64,000 nt of DNA from Neocallimastix lanati (nom. inval.) (taxonomy: Eukaryota > Neocallimastigomycota > Neocallimastigomycetes > Neocallimastigales > Neocallimastigaceae). The stretch lies in contig JACVTC010000173.1 in the NCBI GenBank assembly GCA_016946835.1, positions 1 to 64,000 on the forward strand, given 5' to 3'. Shown piece by piece: positions 12,501 through 27,500 of this stretch; position 1 is the stretch's first letter, and every line of letters begins with the position of its first letter. The notes below the pieces were generated by a model. It was not told the origin of the DNA and made no database searches. It was given only the letters and a program-made list of their open reading frames with translations. Both the position numbers and the translations under genes were made by a program.

Positions 12501-15500
12501 CTTTAGAAATACCTATAATACCAATTATGTAATAATAGGATCTTTCACTTATAATTGGAACAATATCGTTTCTTCCAATGCCTTGTTCTCTTAAATACCA
12601 GGCTAATGAATTACTCATTTCATCTAATTCTCGATAATTTATTTTTTTTTCATTAAATACAACAGCACATTTATCTGGATTAAGAATTGCATTTCGATGT
12701 ATTTCTTCATGATATAATCTCTTGTTACTTAATTCACATTTATTGGAATTAAATTTATTAATTATTTCCTCGTACATTTCAGATTTAATATATGGAATTT
12801 CACTGATATTATTAGAATATATTTTTATATTATTTATTATTTCTATCATACTTTCCATAATATTATTAATTATTTCTTTATTATAATTTCTTTTAGAATA
12901 TTCAATACGAATATTATAATTACTTTTATTTTCAATAATAGTAAATGTTATATCAAATTTTAATTTATCATTATTAAATTTATCTGTTTTTTTATTGCTC
13001 TTAATTTCATCATTTAATCTAAATTTATTTTCTTTTATAAATTCTTTACTATCAATTAATTTTATTATATTATTAGAATTTCTATTATTTCTATTGCTTT
13101 CAATTAATGTATATGGCTGATAAATAAATGAATTGTTGCTATTTGGAATCTTAATATTCTTCATGATTTCTGTAAATGAAATATCTTCATTTTCATAGAT
13201 ATTCATTAATAATTCCATGGTTTGTTTCATATATTCATTCATACTCTTGTTTTCATCGAACTTTAATAACATTGGTTGTGTACTAACAAACATACCAATC
13301 ATATCTAATGTATATTTATTGTTTCTATTTGCATTCATAATGGATGTATATATATTACTTTGTCCACTATACTTATTCATGATATATCCATAAATGGTTA
13401 AGAAGAATGCTGCATTAGAAATTCCTTGTGTTTTAACATATTCTTTAATTAATTTAGAATTTTCTTCTGAAATTTCATATCTTAATAATGATGATGGTTT
13501 ACTTCCATTTACTTCTTCTTCATTTTCATTTCCTTGTTTATTACTACTACTATGATTTCCATTCATTCTATTGTCTGGTAACTTTAATATTCCAAATTCT
13601 TCATTTTCAAACATCTTCTTATAGAATTCAATTTGGGTTTCAAATTTTCCTTCTTGAATCTTTTCATTAGTATAAATTGCATAATCATTAAATGAAATTC
13701 CTTTATTTTCTTCAATTTCTTCTTTATCGATTTCTCCGTTGTATATCGAATTCAAATCTCTAATTAATATTCCATTAGAAAATCCATCAAATATAATATG
13801 ATGAATATCTAATAATAAATATTTATCGGAAATAAATCCAACACGAATTAATGAATCATTCTTCAAATCAAATGGTCTAACAAATGAAGCAGCTTCAGCA
13901 AGTGAATATTCCTCAAAGTTCATTTCGAAATTATCATTAATAATTCCATACACTGTTTCTTCATTTTCCTTATTTACAAATTGACTCTTTAAGATAGGAT
14001 GCTTTTCTATTAACATCATAATACTTTCTTTCAATTGGTCAATATCAATATTTTCATTCAATTTATAAATATTTGGAATATTGTAAAGAATACTATTTGA
14101 ATTTTTAATACTATCTAAATAAACACCCATTTGTTGGGAGGTAATTGGATATTCTTTTCTATTGTATTTTGGAATAATTTCAATTTGTTTTTGCATTTCA
14201 TTTTCTTTCATCTCATCAATAAATTGACTTAATGATTCAATTGATGAATGATTAATGATATCTCTCATTCCAATATTAATTAAGAATTTATTTTGAATCT
14301 CGGATATCATTCTAATTGCAATTAAACTATCACCTCCTAATTCATAGAAATCAGAAGTTTTACCAATCTTATTAATTTCTATATTAAGAATTTCACTGTA
14401 AATTTGACAGATTTGTTTCTCTGTTTCAGTTTCCGGTGCAATATATTCATTAATAATTAAATCATTTTCAGATGGTTCTGGTAATGCTCTTCTATCTAAT
14501 TTACCGTTTGAAGTAATTGGAATTTCATTAATTTGAACGAAGTAACTTGGAATCATATAATGTGGTAATTTGTTTTTTAAATAACTTCTAATTTCTGATT
14601 TATTAATTTCTTTTGTATTATTAGAAATGTAATATCCAACTAAACATTTCTCATTATTTGAATTTAATTTATCAATAACAACAGATGATTCGATTTCTTC
14701 AATTTCTTTAATGACTTCTTCAATTTCTCCTAATTCAATTCTTTGTCCATGAATCTTAACTTGGAAATCAATTCTACCTAAACAAATAATTTCACCATCT
14801 TTTGTCCATTTACCTAAATCTCCTGTTCTATAAATCTTATTATATTTATTGTTATTATCACCATGGAATGGATTATCAATGAACTTTTCTTCAGTCAATT
14901 CCTTTCTATTTAGATAACCATTACCAACACCTTTACCACCAATACAAATTTCTCCTTCAACTCCAATTGGAACTGGTTTCTTATATTTATCAAAAATATA
15001 TACTTCACAATTTGTTAATTGTCTTCCAATTGAAATTATTTTATAATTATTATCATTAATTTCTTTAACGGTACAATTTACTGCACATTCAGTAGGTCCA
15101 TATGCATTATATACTTTACAATTGGAATATTTCCTAATATATTTATATAACGAAATCGTTAACGCTTCACCTGCTACCATAATTACTCTAATATTTTTAA
15201 ATATCATTCTGAATATTTCATTATCTAAGAATATCTTAATACGAGATGGTGTGGTATTTATAAAATCTACTTTATTATTTTTAATATACTCAGATAATTT
15301 ATATATATTATTATTAACATATTTATCAGTTAATATAATAGTTTTTTCATTTATTAATGAAATTAAAATTTCATTAAATGCAATATCAAATGTAAAGTTT
15401 GAAATTCCTAACACATTTTCAACTTTGTTATTATTTATAACTGTATTTGAGATATTTAAACCAACGATTTTATCAAACGATTTAATGTAATTAATAATAT

Positions 15501-18500
15501 TATCATGGCGAATTATAGTTCCCTTAGGTTTTCCTGTAGTACCAGATGTAAATAATATGTAGCAATTATCCTTAGGTTGATTGATATTTGGAATATATTG
15601 AATGTTTTCATTATAATTTATTGTTTGTAAATCAATTATATTGTATTTATCATAAAGGATTTCTAAATTATCATTATGACCAACATATTTCAAAACTAAC
15701 TTTGGTTTAACTTCATTAATCATATATGAAATTCTATCCATTGGGAATTCCGGATCTATTGGAAGGAAAACTCCTCCAGCCTTAGAAATACCTAACATTG
15801 CTACAATATAATAATAGGATCTTTCACTGATAATTGGAACAATATCATTTCTTCTAATGCCTTGTTCTCTTAAATACCATCCTAATGAATTACTCATTTC
15901 ATCTAATTCTCGATAACTAATTTTCTTTTCATTGAATACAATAGCACATTTATCTGGATTGAGAATTGCATTCTGATGTATTTCTTCATGATATAATCTT
16001 TCGTTATTTAATTCACATCGATTAGAATTAAATTCATGAATTATTTCTTCGTAAATTTCAGATTTAATGTATGGAATTTCACTTATATTTTTGGAATAGT
16101 ATTTAATATTGCTTAGAATTTCAATCATACTTTCTCCAATATCATTAATTACCTCTGAATCATAATTTTCTTTATTAAATTCAATATGAATTTCATATTG
16201 ATCTTTCATTTCTATAATACTATATGCTATATCAAACTTTAATTTATCATTATTAAATATCTCTTTCTGTTCATTTCGTTCATTTCTCATGGATACTTCA
16301 TTAATAAATTCATTAATATTAATAGATTTTATCATAGTGTTTTCTTTCGTATCTTTTTCAATTAATGAATATGGCTGATAAATAAATGAATTGTTGCTAT
16401 TTGGAATCTTAATATTCTTCATGATTTCTGTAAATGAAATATCTTCATTTTCATAGATATTCATTAATAATTCCATGGTTTGTTTCATATATTCATTCAT
16501 ACTCTTGTTTTCATCGAATTTTAATAACATTGGTTGTGTACTAACAAACATACCAATCATATCTAATGTATATTTATTATTTCTATTTGCATTCATAATG
16601 GATGTATATATATTACTTTGTCCACTATACTTATTCATGATATATCCATAAATGGTTAAGAAGAACGCCGCATCAGAAATTCCTTGTGTTTTAACATATT
16701 CTTTAATTAATTTAGAATTTTCTTCTGAAATTTCATATTTTAATAATGATGATGGTTTACTTCCATTTACATCTTCTTCATTTTCATTTCCTTGTTTATT
16801 ACTACTACTATGATTTCCATTCATTCTATTGTCTGGTAACTTTAATATTCCAAATTCTTCATTTTCAAACATCTTCTTATAGAATTCAATTTGGGTTTCA
16901 AATTTTCCTTCTTGAATCTTTTCATTAGTATAAATTGCATAATCATTAAATGAAATTCCTTTATTTTCTTCAATTTCTTCTTTATCGATTTCTCCGTTGT
17001 ATATCGAATTCAAATCTCTAATTAATATTCCATTAGAAAATCCATCAAATATAATATGATGAATATCTAATAATAAATATTTATCGGAAATAAATCCAAC
17101 ACGAATTAATGAATCATTCTTCAAATCAAATGGTCTAACAAATGAAGCAGCTTCAGCAAGTGAATATTCTTCAAATTTCATTTCGAAATTATCATTAATA
17201 ATTCCATACACTGTTTCTTCATTTTCCTTATTTACAAATTGACTCTTTAAGATAGAATGCTTTTCAATTAACATCATAATACTTTCTTTCAAATGCTCGA
17301 TATCAATATTTTCATTTAATTTATAAATATTTGGAATATTGTAAAGAATACTATTTGAATTTTTAATACTATCTAAATAAACACCCATTTGTTGGGAGGT
17401 AATTGGATATTCTTTTCTATTGTATTTTGGAATAATTTCAATTTGTTTTTGCATTTCATTTTCTTTCATCTCATCAATAAATTGACTTAATGATTCAATT
17501 AATGAATGATTAATGATATCTCTCATTCCAATATTAATTAAGAATTTATTTTGAATCTCGGATATCATTCTAATTGCAATTAAACTATCTCCTCCTAATT
17601 CATAGAAATCAGAAGTTTTACCAATCTTATTAATTTCTATATTAAGAATTTCACTGTAAATTTGACAGATTTGTTTCTCTGTTTCAGTTTCCGGTGCAAT
17701 ATTTTCATTAATAATTAAATCATTTTCAGATGGTTCTGGTAATGCTCTTCTATCTAATTTACCATTAACATTAGTGGGTATTTCATTAATTTGAATGAAG
17801 TAACTTGGAATCATATAATGTGGTAATTTATTTTTTAAATAATTTCTAATTTTTGATTTATTAATTTCTTTTGTATTATTAGAAATGTAATATCCAACTA
17901 AACATTTCTCATTATTTGAATTTAATTTATCAATAACAACAGATGATTCGATTTCTTCAATTTCTTTAATGACTTCTTCAATTTCTCCTAATTCAATTCT
18001 TTGTCCATGAATCTTAACTTGGAAATCAATTCTACCTAAACAAATAATTTTTCCTTCTTTTGTCCATTTACCTAAATCTCCTGTTCTATAAATCTTATTA
18101 TATTTATTGTTATTATCACCATGGAATGGATTATTAATGAACTTTTCTTCAGTCAATTCTTTTCTATTGATATAACCATTACCAACACCTTTACCACCAA
18201 TACAAATTTCTCCTTCAACTCCAATTGGAACTGGTTTCATATATTGATCAAGAATATACAATTCATAATTACATAATGGTTTACCAATGGTAATATTTTT
18301 ACAATTATATTCTGTAATCTCTTCAAAAGTGCAAGTAATTGTTGTTTCTGTTGGTCCATATCCATTATATATTCTACAGTTTGAATATTTTCTTATTAAT
18401 TTATAAAGTGGATACGTAAATGGTTCACCAATTAATATAATGGCTTTAATATATTTCATCATTTTTTGAAATTTCGAATCTTCTAAAAATATTTGTAGTC

Positions 18501-21500
18501 TAGTTGGAGTAGTATTTATTAATTCTACATTATTCGTAATAATATAATCTGATAATAATGACATATTGTTACTTATACTTTTATCCACTAAAATTATTGT
18601 TTTCATTTTTGATAATGGTAATATTATTTCATCAAACGAAATATCAAAAGTAAAACTAGTGATTCCTAATACATTATTAATTTGATTTTCTTTTATTATT
18701 AAATTATTAAGATATAAACTATTTTCATTTTTATTATTACTATTAATGATGTAATTAATAATATTATCATGGCGAATTATAGTTCCCTTAGGTTTTCCTG
18801 TAGTACCAGATGTAAATAATATATAGCAATTATCCTTAGGTTGATTGATATTTGGAACATATTGAATGTTTTCATTATAATTTATTGTTTCTAAATCAAT
18901 TATATTGTATTTATCATAAAGGAATTCTAAATTATCATTATGACTAACATATTTCAAAACTAACTTTGGTTTAACTTCATTAATCATATATGAAATTCTA
19001 TCCATTGGGAATTCCGGATCTATTGGAAGGAAAACTCCTCCAGCCTTAGAAATACCTAACATTGCTACAATATAATAATAGGATCTTTCACTGATAATTG
19101 GAACAATATCATTTCTTCTAATGCCTTGTTCTCTTAAATACCATCCTAATGAATTACTCATTTCATCTAATTCTCGATAACTAATTTTCTTTTCATTGAA
19201 TACAATAGCACATTTATCTGGATTGAGAATTGCATTCTGATGTATTTCTTCATGATACAATTTTTCATTATCAATTGTTAACTTATCGGAATTGAATTTA
19301 TTTATAATTTTATTATAATTTTCTAATTTAATATATGGAATTTCACTTATATTTTTGGAATAGAATTTAATATTGCTTAGAATTTCAATCATACTTTCTC
19401 CAATATCATTAATTACATCTGAATCATAATTTTCTTTATTAAATTCAATACGAATTTCATATTGATCTTTCATTTCTATAATACTATAAGCTATATCAAA
19501 CTTTAATTTATCATTATTAAATATCTCTTTCTGTTCATTTCGTTCATTACTCATGGATACTTCATTAATAAATTCATTAATATTAATAGATTTTATCATA
19601 TTGTTTTCTTTCGTATCTTTTTCAATTAATGAATATGGCTGATAAATAAATGAATTGTTGCTATTTGGAATCTTAATATTCTTCATGATTTCTGTAAATG
19701 AAATATCTTCATTTTCATAGATATTCATTAATAATTCCATGGTTTGTTTCATATATTCATTCATACTCTTGTTTTCATCGAATTTTAATAACATTGGTTG
19801 TGTACTAACAAACATACCAATCATATCTAATGTATATTTATTGTTTCTATTTGCATTCATAATGGATGTATATATATTACTTTGTCCACTATACTTATTC
19901 ATGATATATCCATAAATGGTTAAGAAGAATGCCGCATTAGAAATTCCTTGTGTTTTAACATATTCTTTAATTAATTTAGAATTTTCTTCTGAAATTTCAT
20001 ATTTTAATAATGATGATGGTTTACTTCCATTTACTTCTTCTTCATTTTCATTTATTTGTTTAGTACTATTACTATGATTTCCATTCATTCTATTGTCTGG
20101 TAACTTTAATATTCCAAATTCTTCATTTTCAAACATCTTCTTGTAGAATTCAATTTGGGTTTCAAATTTTCCTTCTTGAATCTTTTCATTAGTATAAATT
20201 GCATAATCATTAAATGAAATTCCTTTATTTTCTTCAATTTCTTCTTTATCGATTTCTCCGTTGTATATCGAATTCAAATCTCTAATTAATATTCCATTAG
20301 AAAATCCATCAAATATAATATGATGAATATCTAATAATAAATATTTATCGGAGATAAATCCAACACGAATTAATGAATCATTCTTCAAATCAAATGGTCT
20401 AACAAATGAAGCAGCTTCAGCAAGTGAATATTCTTCAAATTTCATTTCGAAATTATCATTAATAATTCCATACACTGTTTCTTCATTTTCCTTATTTACA
20501 AATTGACTCTTTAAGATAGAATGCTTTTCAATTAACATCATAATACTTTCTTTCAATTGGTCAATATCAATATTTTTATTCAATTTATAAATATTTGGAA
20601 TATTGTAAAGAATACTATTTGAATTTTTAATACTATCTAAATAAACACCCATTTGTTGGGAGGTAATTGGATATTCTTTTCTATTGTATTTTGGAATAAT
20701 TTCAATTTGTTTTTGCATTTCATTTTCTTTCATCTCATCAATAAATTGACTTAATGATTCAATTAATGAATGATTAATGATATCTCTCATTCCAATATTA
20801 ATTAAGAATTTATTTTGAATTTCAGAAATCATTCTAATTGCAATTAAACTATCTCCTCCTAATTCATAGAAATCAGAAGTTTTACCAATCTTATTAATTT
20901 CTATATTAAGAATCTCACTGTAAATTTGACAAATTTGTTTCTCCGTTTCAGTTTCCGGTGCAATATATTCATTAATAATTAAATCATTTTCAGATGGTTC
21001 TGGTAATGCTCTTCTATCTAATTTACCGTTTGAAGTAATTGGAATTTCATTAATTTGAATGAAGTAACTTGGAATCATATAATTTGGTAATTTTTTCTTT
21101 AAATAATTTCTAATATCTGATTTCTTAATTTCTTTTCCATTTTTAACTATGTAATATCCAACTAAACATTTCTCATTATCTGAATTTAATTTATCAATGA
21201 CAACAGATGATTCGATTTCTTCAATTTCTTTAATGACTTCCTCAATTTCTCCTAATTCAATTCTTTGTCCATGAATCTTAACTTGGAAATCAATTCTACC
21301 TAAATAAATAATTTCACCATCTTTTGTCCATTTACCTAAATCTCCTGTTCTATAAATTTTATTTTGTTTATCATCGATATCACCATGGAATGGATTATCA
21401 ATGAACTTTTCTTCAGTCAATTCTTTTTTATTAAGATAACCATTACCAACACCTTTACCACCAATACAAATTTCTCCTTCAACTCCAATTGGAACTGGTT

Positions 21501-24500
21501 TCATATATTGATCAAGAATATACAATTCATAATTACATAATGGTTTACCAATAGTTGTATTATTTAAATTTTTAATATCTATTCGTTTGATTGTACTGGC
21601 AATAGTACATTCAGTTGGTCCATACTCATTAAAAATCATTAGATTCCTATATTTCTTTAATTTAATTAATATATTTTTATCAATATTTTCTCCTCCCATT
21701 TTTATTACTTTTACAAATTTTAATGATTCATAAAATGAATTATATTTAATCATATTTAAAATTCGTGATGGTGGTGAAATGATACTTTCTATTTTATTTT
21801 GTTTAATTAGTAAAGAAAGCGCATTTGGATTATTGATTTCTTTTTCATTACATAATATTATCTCTATATTATTAAATAAAGAATATAACAATTCCGATAA
21901 TGATACATCAAACGTAAACTTTGTAATTGACAAAATTTTTTTATAATTGTTTATTTCTTTTCTAAATAATTCAGAATTATAGGAACACTTTACATAATTC
22001 AACAAGTTTTCATGACAAATAATTGTACCTTTAGGTTTTCCTGTAGTACCAGATGTAAATAATATATAGCAATTATCCTTAGGTTGATTGATATTTGGAA
22101 TATATTGAATGTTTTCATTATAATTTATTGTTTCTAAATCAATTATATTGTATTTATCATAAAGGATTTCTAAATTATCATTATGACTAACATATTTCAA
22201 AACTAACTTTGGTTTAACTTCATTAATCATATATGAAATTCTATCCATTGGGAATTCCGGATCTATTGGAAGGAAAACTCCTCCAGCCTTAGAAATACCT
22301 AACATTGCTACAATATAATAATAGGATCTTTCACTGATAATTGGAACAATATCATTTCTTCTAACGCCTTGTTCTCTTAAATACCATCCTAATGAATTAC
22401 TCATTTCATCTAGTTCTATATAACTAATTTTCTTTTCATTGAATACAATAGCACATTTATCTGGATTGAGAATTGCATTCTGATGTATTTCTTCATGATA
22501 TAATCTTTCGTTATTTAATTCACATCGATTAGAATTAAATTCATGAATTATTTCTTCGTAAATTTCAGATTTAATGTATGGAATTTCACTTATATTTTTG
22601 AAATAGCATTTAATATTGCTTAGAATTTCAATCATACTTTCTCCAATATCATTAATTACATCTGAATCATAATTTTCTTTATTAAATTCAATATGAATTT
22701 CATATTGATCTTTCATTTCTATAATACTATAAGCTATATCAAACTTTAATTTATCATTATTAAAAATCTCTTTTTGTTCATTTCGTTCATTACTCATGGA
22801 TACTTCATTAATAAATTCATTAATATTAATAGATTTTATCATATTGTTTTCTTTCGTATCTTTTTCAATTAATGAATATGGCTGATAAATAAATGAATTG
22901 TTGCTATTTGGAATCTTAATATTCTTCATGATTTCTGTAAATGAAATATCTTCATTTTCATAGATATTCATTAATAATTCCATGGTTTGTTTCATATATT
23001 CATTCATACTCTTGTTTTCATCGAATTTTAATAACATTGGTTGTGTACTAACAAACATACCAATCATATCTAATGTATATTTATTATTTCTATTTGCATT
23101 CATAATGGATGTATATATATTACTTTGTCCACTATACTTATTCATGATATATCCATAAATGGTTAAGAAGAATGCCGCATTAGAAATTCCTTGTGTTTTA
23201 ACATATTCTTTAATTAATTTAGAATTTTCTTCTGAAATTTCATATTTTAATAATGATGATGGTTTACTTCCATTTACTTCTTCTTCATTTTCATTTCCTT
23301 GTTTATTACTACTACTATGATTTCCATTCATTCTATTGTCTGGTAACTTTAATATTCCAAATTCTTCATTTTCAAACATCTTCTTATAGAATTCAATTTG
23401 GGTTTCAAATTTTCCTTCTTGAATCTTTTCATTAGTATAAATTGCATAATCATTAAATGAAATTCCTTTATTTTCTTCAATTTCTTCTTTATCGATTTCT
23501 CCGTTGTATATCGAATTCAAATCTCTAATTAATATTCCATTAGAAAATCCATCAAATATAATATGATGAATATCTAATAATAAATATTTATCGGAAATAA
23601 ATCCAACACGAATTAATGAATCATTCTTCAAATCAAATGGTCTAACAAATGAAGCAGCTTCAGCAAGTGAATATTCCTCAAAGTTCATTTCGAAATTATC
23701 ATTAATAATTCCATACACTGTTTCTTCATTTTCCTTATTTACAAATTGACTCTTTAAGATAGGATGCTTTTCTATTAACATCATAATACTTTCTTTCAAT
23801 TGGTCAATATCAATATTTTCATTCAATTTATAAATATTTGGAATATTGTAAAGAATACTATTTGAATTTTTAATACTATCTAAATAAACACCCATTTGTT
23901 GGGAGGTAATTGGATATTCTTTTCTATTGTATTTTGGAATAATTTCAATTTGTTTTTGTATTTCATTTTCTTTCATCTCATCAATAAATTGACTTAATGA
24001 TTCAATTGATGAATGATTAATGATATCTCTCATTCCAATATTAATTAAGAATTTATTTTGAATCTCGGATATCATTCTAATTGCAATTAAACTATCTCCT
24101 CCTAATTCATAGAAATCAGAAGTTTTACCAATCTTATTAATTTCTATATTAAGAATTTCACTGTAAATTTGACAGATTTGTTTCTCTGTTTCAGTTTCCG
24201 GTGCAATATATTCATTAATAATTAAATCACTTTCAGATGGTTCTGGTAATGCTCTTCTATCTAATTTACCGTTTGAAGTAATTGGAATTTCATTAATTTG
24301 AACGAAGTAACTTGGAATCATATAATGTGGTAATTTGTTTTTTAAATAACTTCTAATTTCTGATTTATTAATTTCTTTTGTATTATTAGAAATGTAATAT
24401 CCAACTAAACATTTCTCATTATTTGAATTTAATTTATCAATAACAACAGATGATTCGATTTCTTCAATTTCTTTAATGACTTCTTCAATTTCTCCTAATT

Positions 24501-27500
24501 CAATTCTTTGTCCATGAATCTTAACTTGGAAATCAATTCTACCTAAACAAATAACTTCACCATCTTTTGTCCATTTACCTAAATCTCCTGTTCTATAAAT
24601 CTTATTATATTTATTGTTATTATCACCATGGAATGGATTATCAATGAACTTTTCTTCAGTCAATTCCTTTCTATTTAGATAACCATTACCAACACCTTTA
24701 CCACCAATACAAATTTCTCCTTCAACTCCAATTGGAACTGGTTTCTTATATTTATCAAAAATATATACTTCACAATTTGTTAATTGTCTTCCAATTGAAA
24801 TTATTTTATAATTATTATCATTAATTTCTTTAACGGTACAATTTACTGCACATTCAGTAGGTCCATATGCATTATATACTTTACAATTGGAATATTTCCT
24901 AATATATTTATATAACGAAATCGTTAACGCTTCACCTGCTACCATAATTACTCTAATATTTTTAAATATCATTCTGAATATTTCATTATCTAAGAATATT
25001 TTAATACGAGATGGTGTGGTATTTATAAAATCTACTTTATTATTTTTAATATACTCAGATAATTTATATATATTATTATTAACATATTTATCAGTTAATA
25101 TAATAGTTTTTTCATTTATTAATGAAATTAAAATTTCATTAAATGCAATATCAAATGTAAAGTTTGAAATTCCTAACACATTTTCAACTTTGTTATTATT
25201 TATAACTGTATTTGAGATATTTAAACCAACGATTTTATCAAACGATTTAATGTAATTAATAATATTATCATGGCGAATTATAGTTCCCTTAGGTTTTCCT
25301 GTAGTACCAGATGTAAATAATATGTAGCAATTATCCTTAGGTTGATTGATATTTGGAATATATTGAATGTTTTCATTATAATTTATTGTTTCTAAATCAA
25401 TTATATTGTATTTATCATAAAGGATTTCTAAATTATCATTATGACTAACATATTTCAAAACTAACTTTGGTTTAACTTCATTAATCATATATGAAATTCT
25501 ATCCATTGGGAATTCCGGATCTATTGGAAGGAAAACTCCTCCAGCCTTAGAAATACCTAACATTGCTACAATATAATAATAGGATCTTTCACTGATAATT
25601 GGAACAATATCATTTCTTCTAATGCCTTGTTCTCTTAAATACCATCCTAATGAATTACTCATTTCATCTAGTTCTATATAACTAATTTTCTTTTCATTGA
25701 ATACAATAGCACATTTATCTGGATTGAGAATTGCATTCTGATGTATTTCTTCATGATACAATTTTTCATTATCAATTGTTAACTTATCGGAATTGAATTT
25801 ATTTATAATTTTATTATAATTTTCTAATTTAATATATGGAATTTCACTTATATTTTTGGAATAGTATTTAATATTGCTTAGAATTTCAATCATACTTTCT
25901 CCAATATCATTAATTACATCTGAATCATAATTTTCTTTATTAAATTCAATACGAATTTCATATTGATCTTTCATTTCTATAATACTATATGCTATATCAA
26001 ACTTTAATTTATCATTATTAAATATCTCTTTCTGTTCATTTCGTTCATTTCTCATGGATACTTCATTAATAAATTCATTAATATTAATAGATTTTATCAT
26101 ATTGTTTTCTTTCGTATCTTTTTCAATTAATGAATATGGCTGATAAATAAATGAATTGTTGCTATTTGGAATCTTAATATTCTTCATGATTTCTGTAAAT
26201 GAAATATCTTCATTTTCATAGATATTCATTAATAATTCCATGGTTTGCTTCATATATTCATTCATACTCTTGTTTTCATCGAATTTTAATAGCATTGGTT
26301 GTGTACTAACAAACATACCAATCATATCTAATGTATATTTATTGTTTCTATTTGCATTCATAATGGATGTATATATATTACTTTGTCCACTATACTTATT
26401 CATGATATATCCATAAATGGTTAAGAAGAATGCCGCATTAGAAATTCCTTGTGTTTTAACATATTCTTTAATTAATTTAGAATTTTCTTCTGAAATTTCA
26501 TATCTTAATAATGATGATGGTTTACTTCCATTTACTTCTTCTTCATTTTCATTTCCTTGTTTATTACTACTACTTTGATTTCCATTCATTCTATTGTCTG
26601 GTAACTTTAATATTCCAAATTCTTCATTTTCAAACATCTTCTTATAGAATTCAATTTGGGTTTCAAATTTTCCTTCTTGAATCTTTTCATTAGTATAAAT
26701 TGCATAATCATTAAATGAAATTCCTTTATTTTCTTCAATTTCTTCTTTATCGATTTCTCCGTTGTATATCGAATTCAAATCTCTAATTAATATTCCATTA
26801 GAAAATCCATCAAATATAATATGATGAATATCTAATAATAAATATTTATCGGAGATAAATCCAACACGAATTAATGAATCATTCTTCAAATCAAATGGTC
26901 TAACAAATGAAGCGGCTTCAGCAAGTGAATATTCTTCAAATTTCATTTCAAAATTATCATTAATAATTCCATACACTGTTTCTTCATTTTCCTTATTTAC
27001 AAATTGACTCTTTAAGATAGAATGCTTTTCAATTAACATCATAATACTTTCTTTCAATTGGTCGATATCAATGTTTTCATTTAATTTATAAATATTTGGA
27101 ATATTGTAAAGAATACTATTTGAATTTTTAATACTATCTAAATAAACACCCATTTGTTGGGAGGTAATTGGATATTCTTTTCTATTGTATTTTGGAATAA
27201 TTTCAATTTGTTTTTGCATTTCATTTTCTTTCATCTCATCAATAAATTGACTTAATGATTCAATTAATGAATGATTAATGATATCTCTCATTCCAATATT
27301 AATTAAGAATTTATTTTGAATTTCAGAAATCATTCTAATTGCAATTAAACTATCTCCTCCTAATTCATAGAAATCAGAAGTTTTACCAATCTTATTAATT
27401 TCTATATTAAGAATTTCACTGTAAATTTGACAAATTTGTTTCTCCGTTTCAGTTTCCGGTGCAATATATTCATTAATTATTAAATCATTTTCAGATGGTT

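Larger units (their letters stand above)
8132..15125 (-). repeat. Right arm of the ~7 kb inverted repeat
   Basis: Reverse complement of 1-6991, starting at TTTGATGGAG (8132) and matching at least to 15125, where the partner reaches the window edge. It contains the 3' flank of the giant NRPS and its coding sequence through half of module 12. The true outer end of the duplication cannot be seen. Confidence 0.95.

Noticed and set aside
1-15125. Explaining the inverted repeat as a simple missing-adapter hairpin read
   Set aside because: Such reads fold back with little or no spacer; here 1,140 unique bases separate the arms. A haplotype misjoin remains possible and is kept as an alternative.
15122-25255. 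Identical 122-codon + strand frames at 15122-15490 and 24887-25255
   Set aside because: Antisense to the duplicated A9/A12 cores; hydrophobic only because of AT-rich antisense codons.
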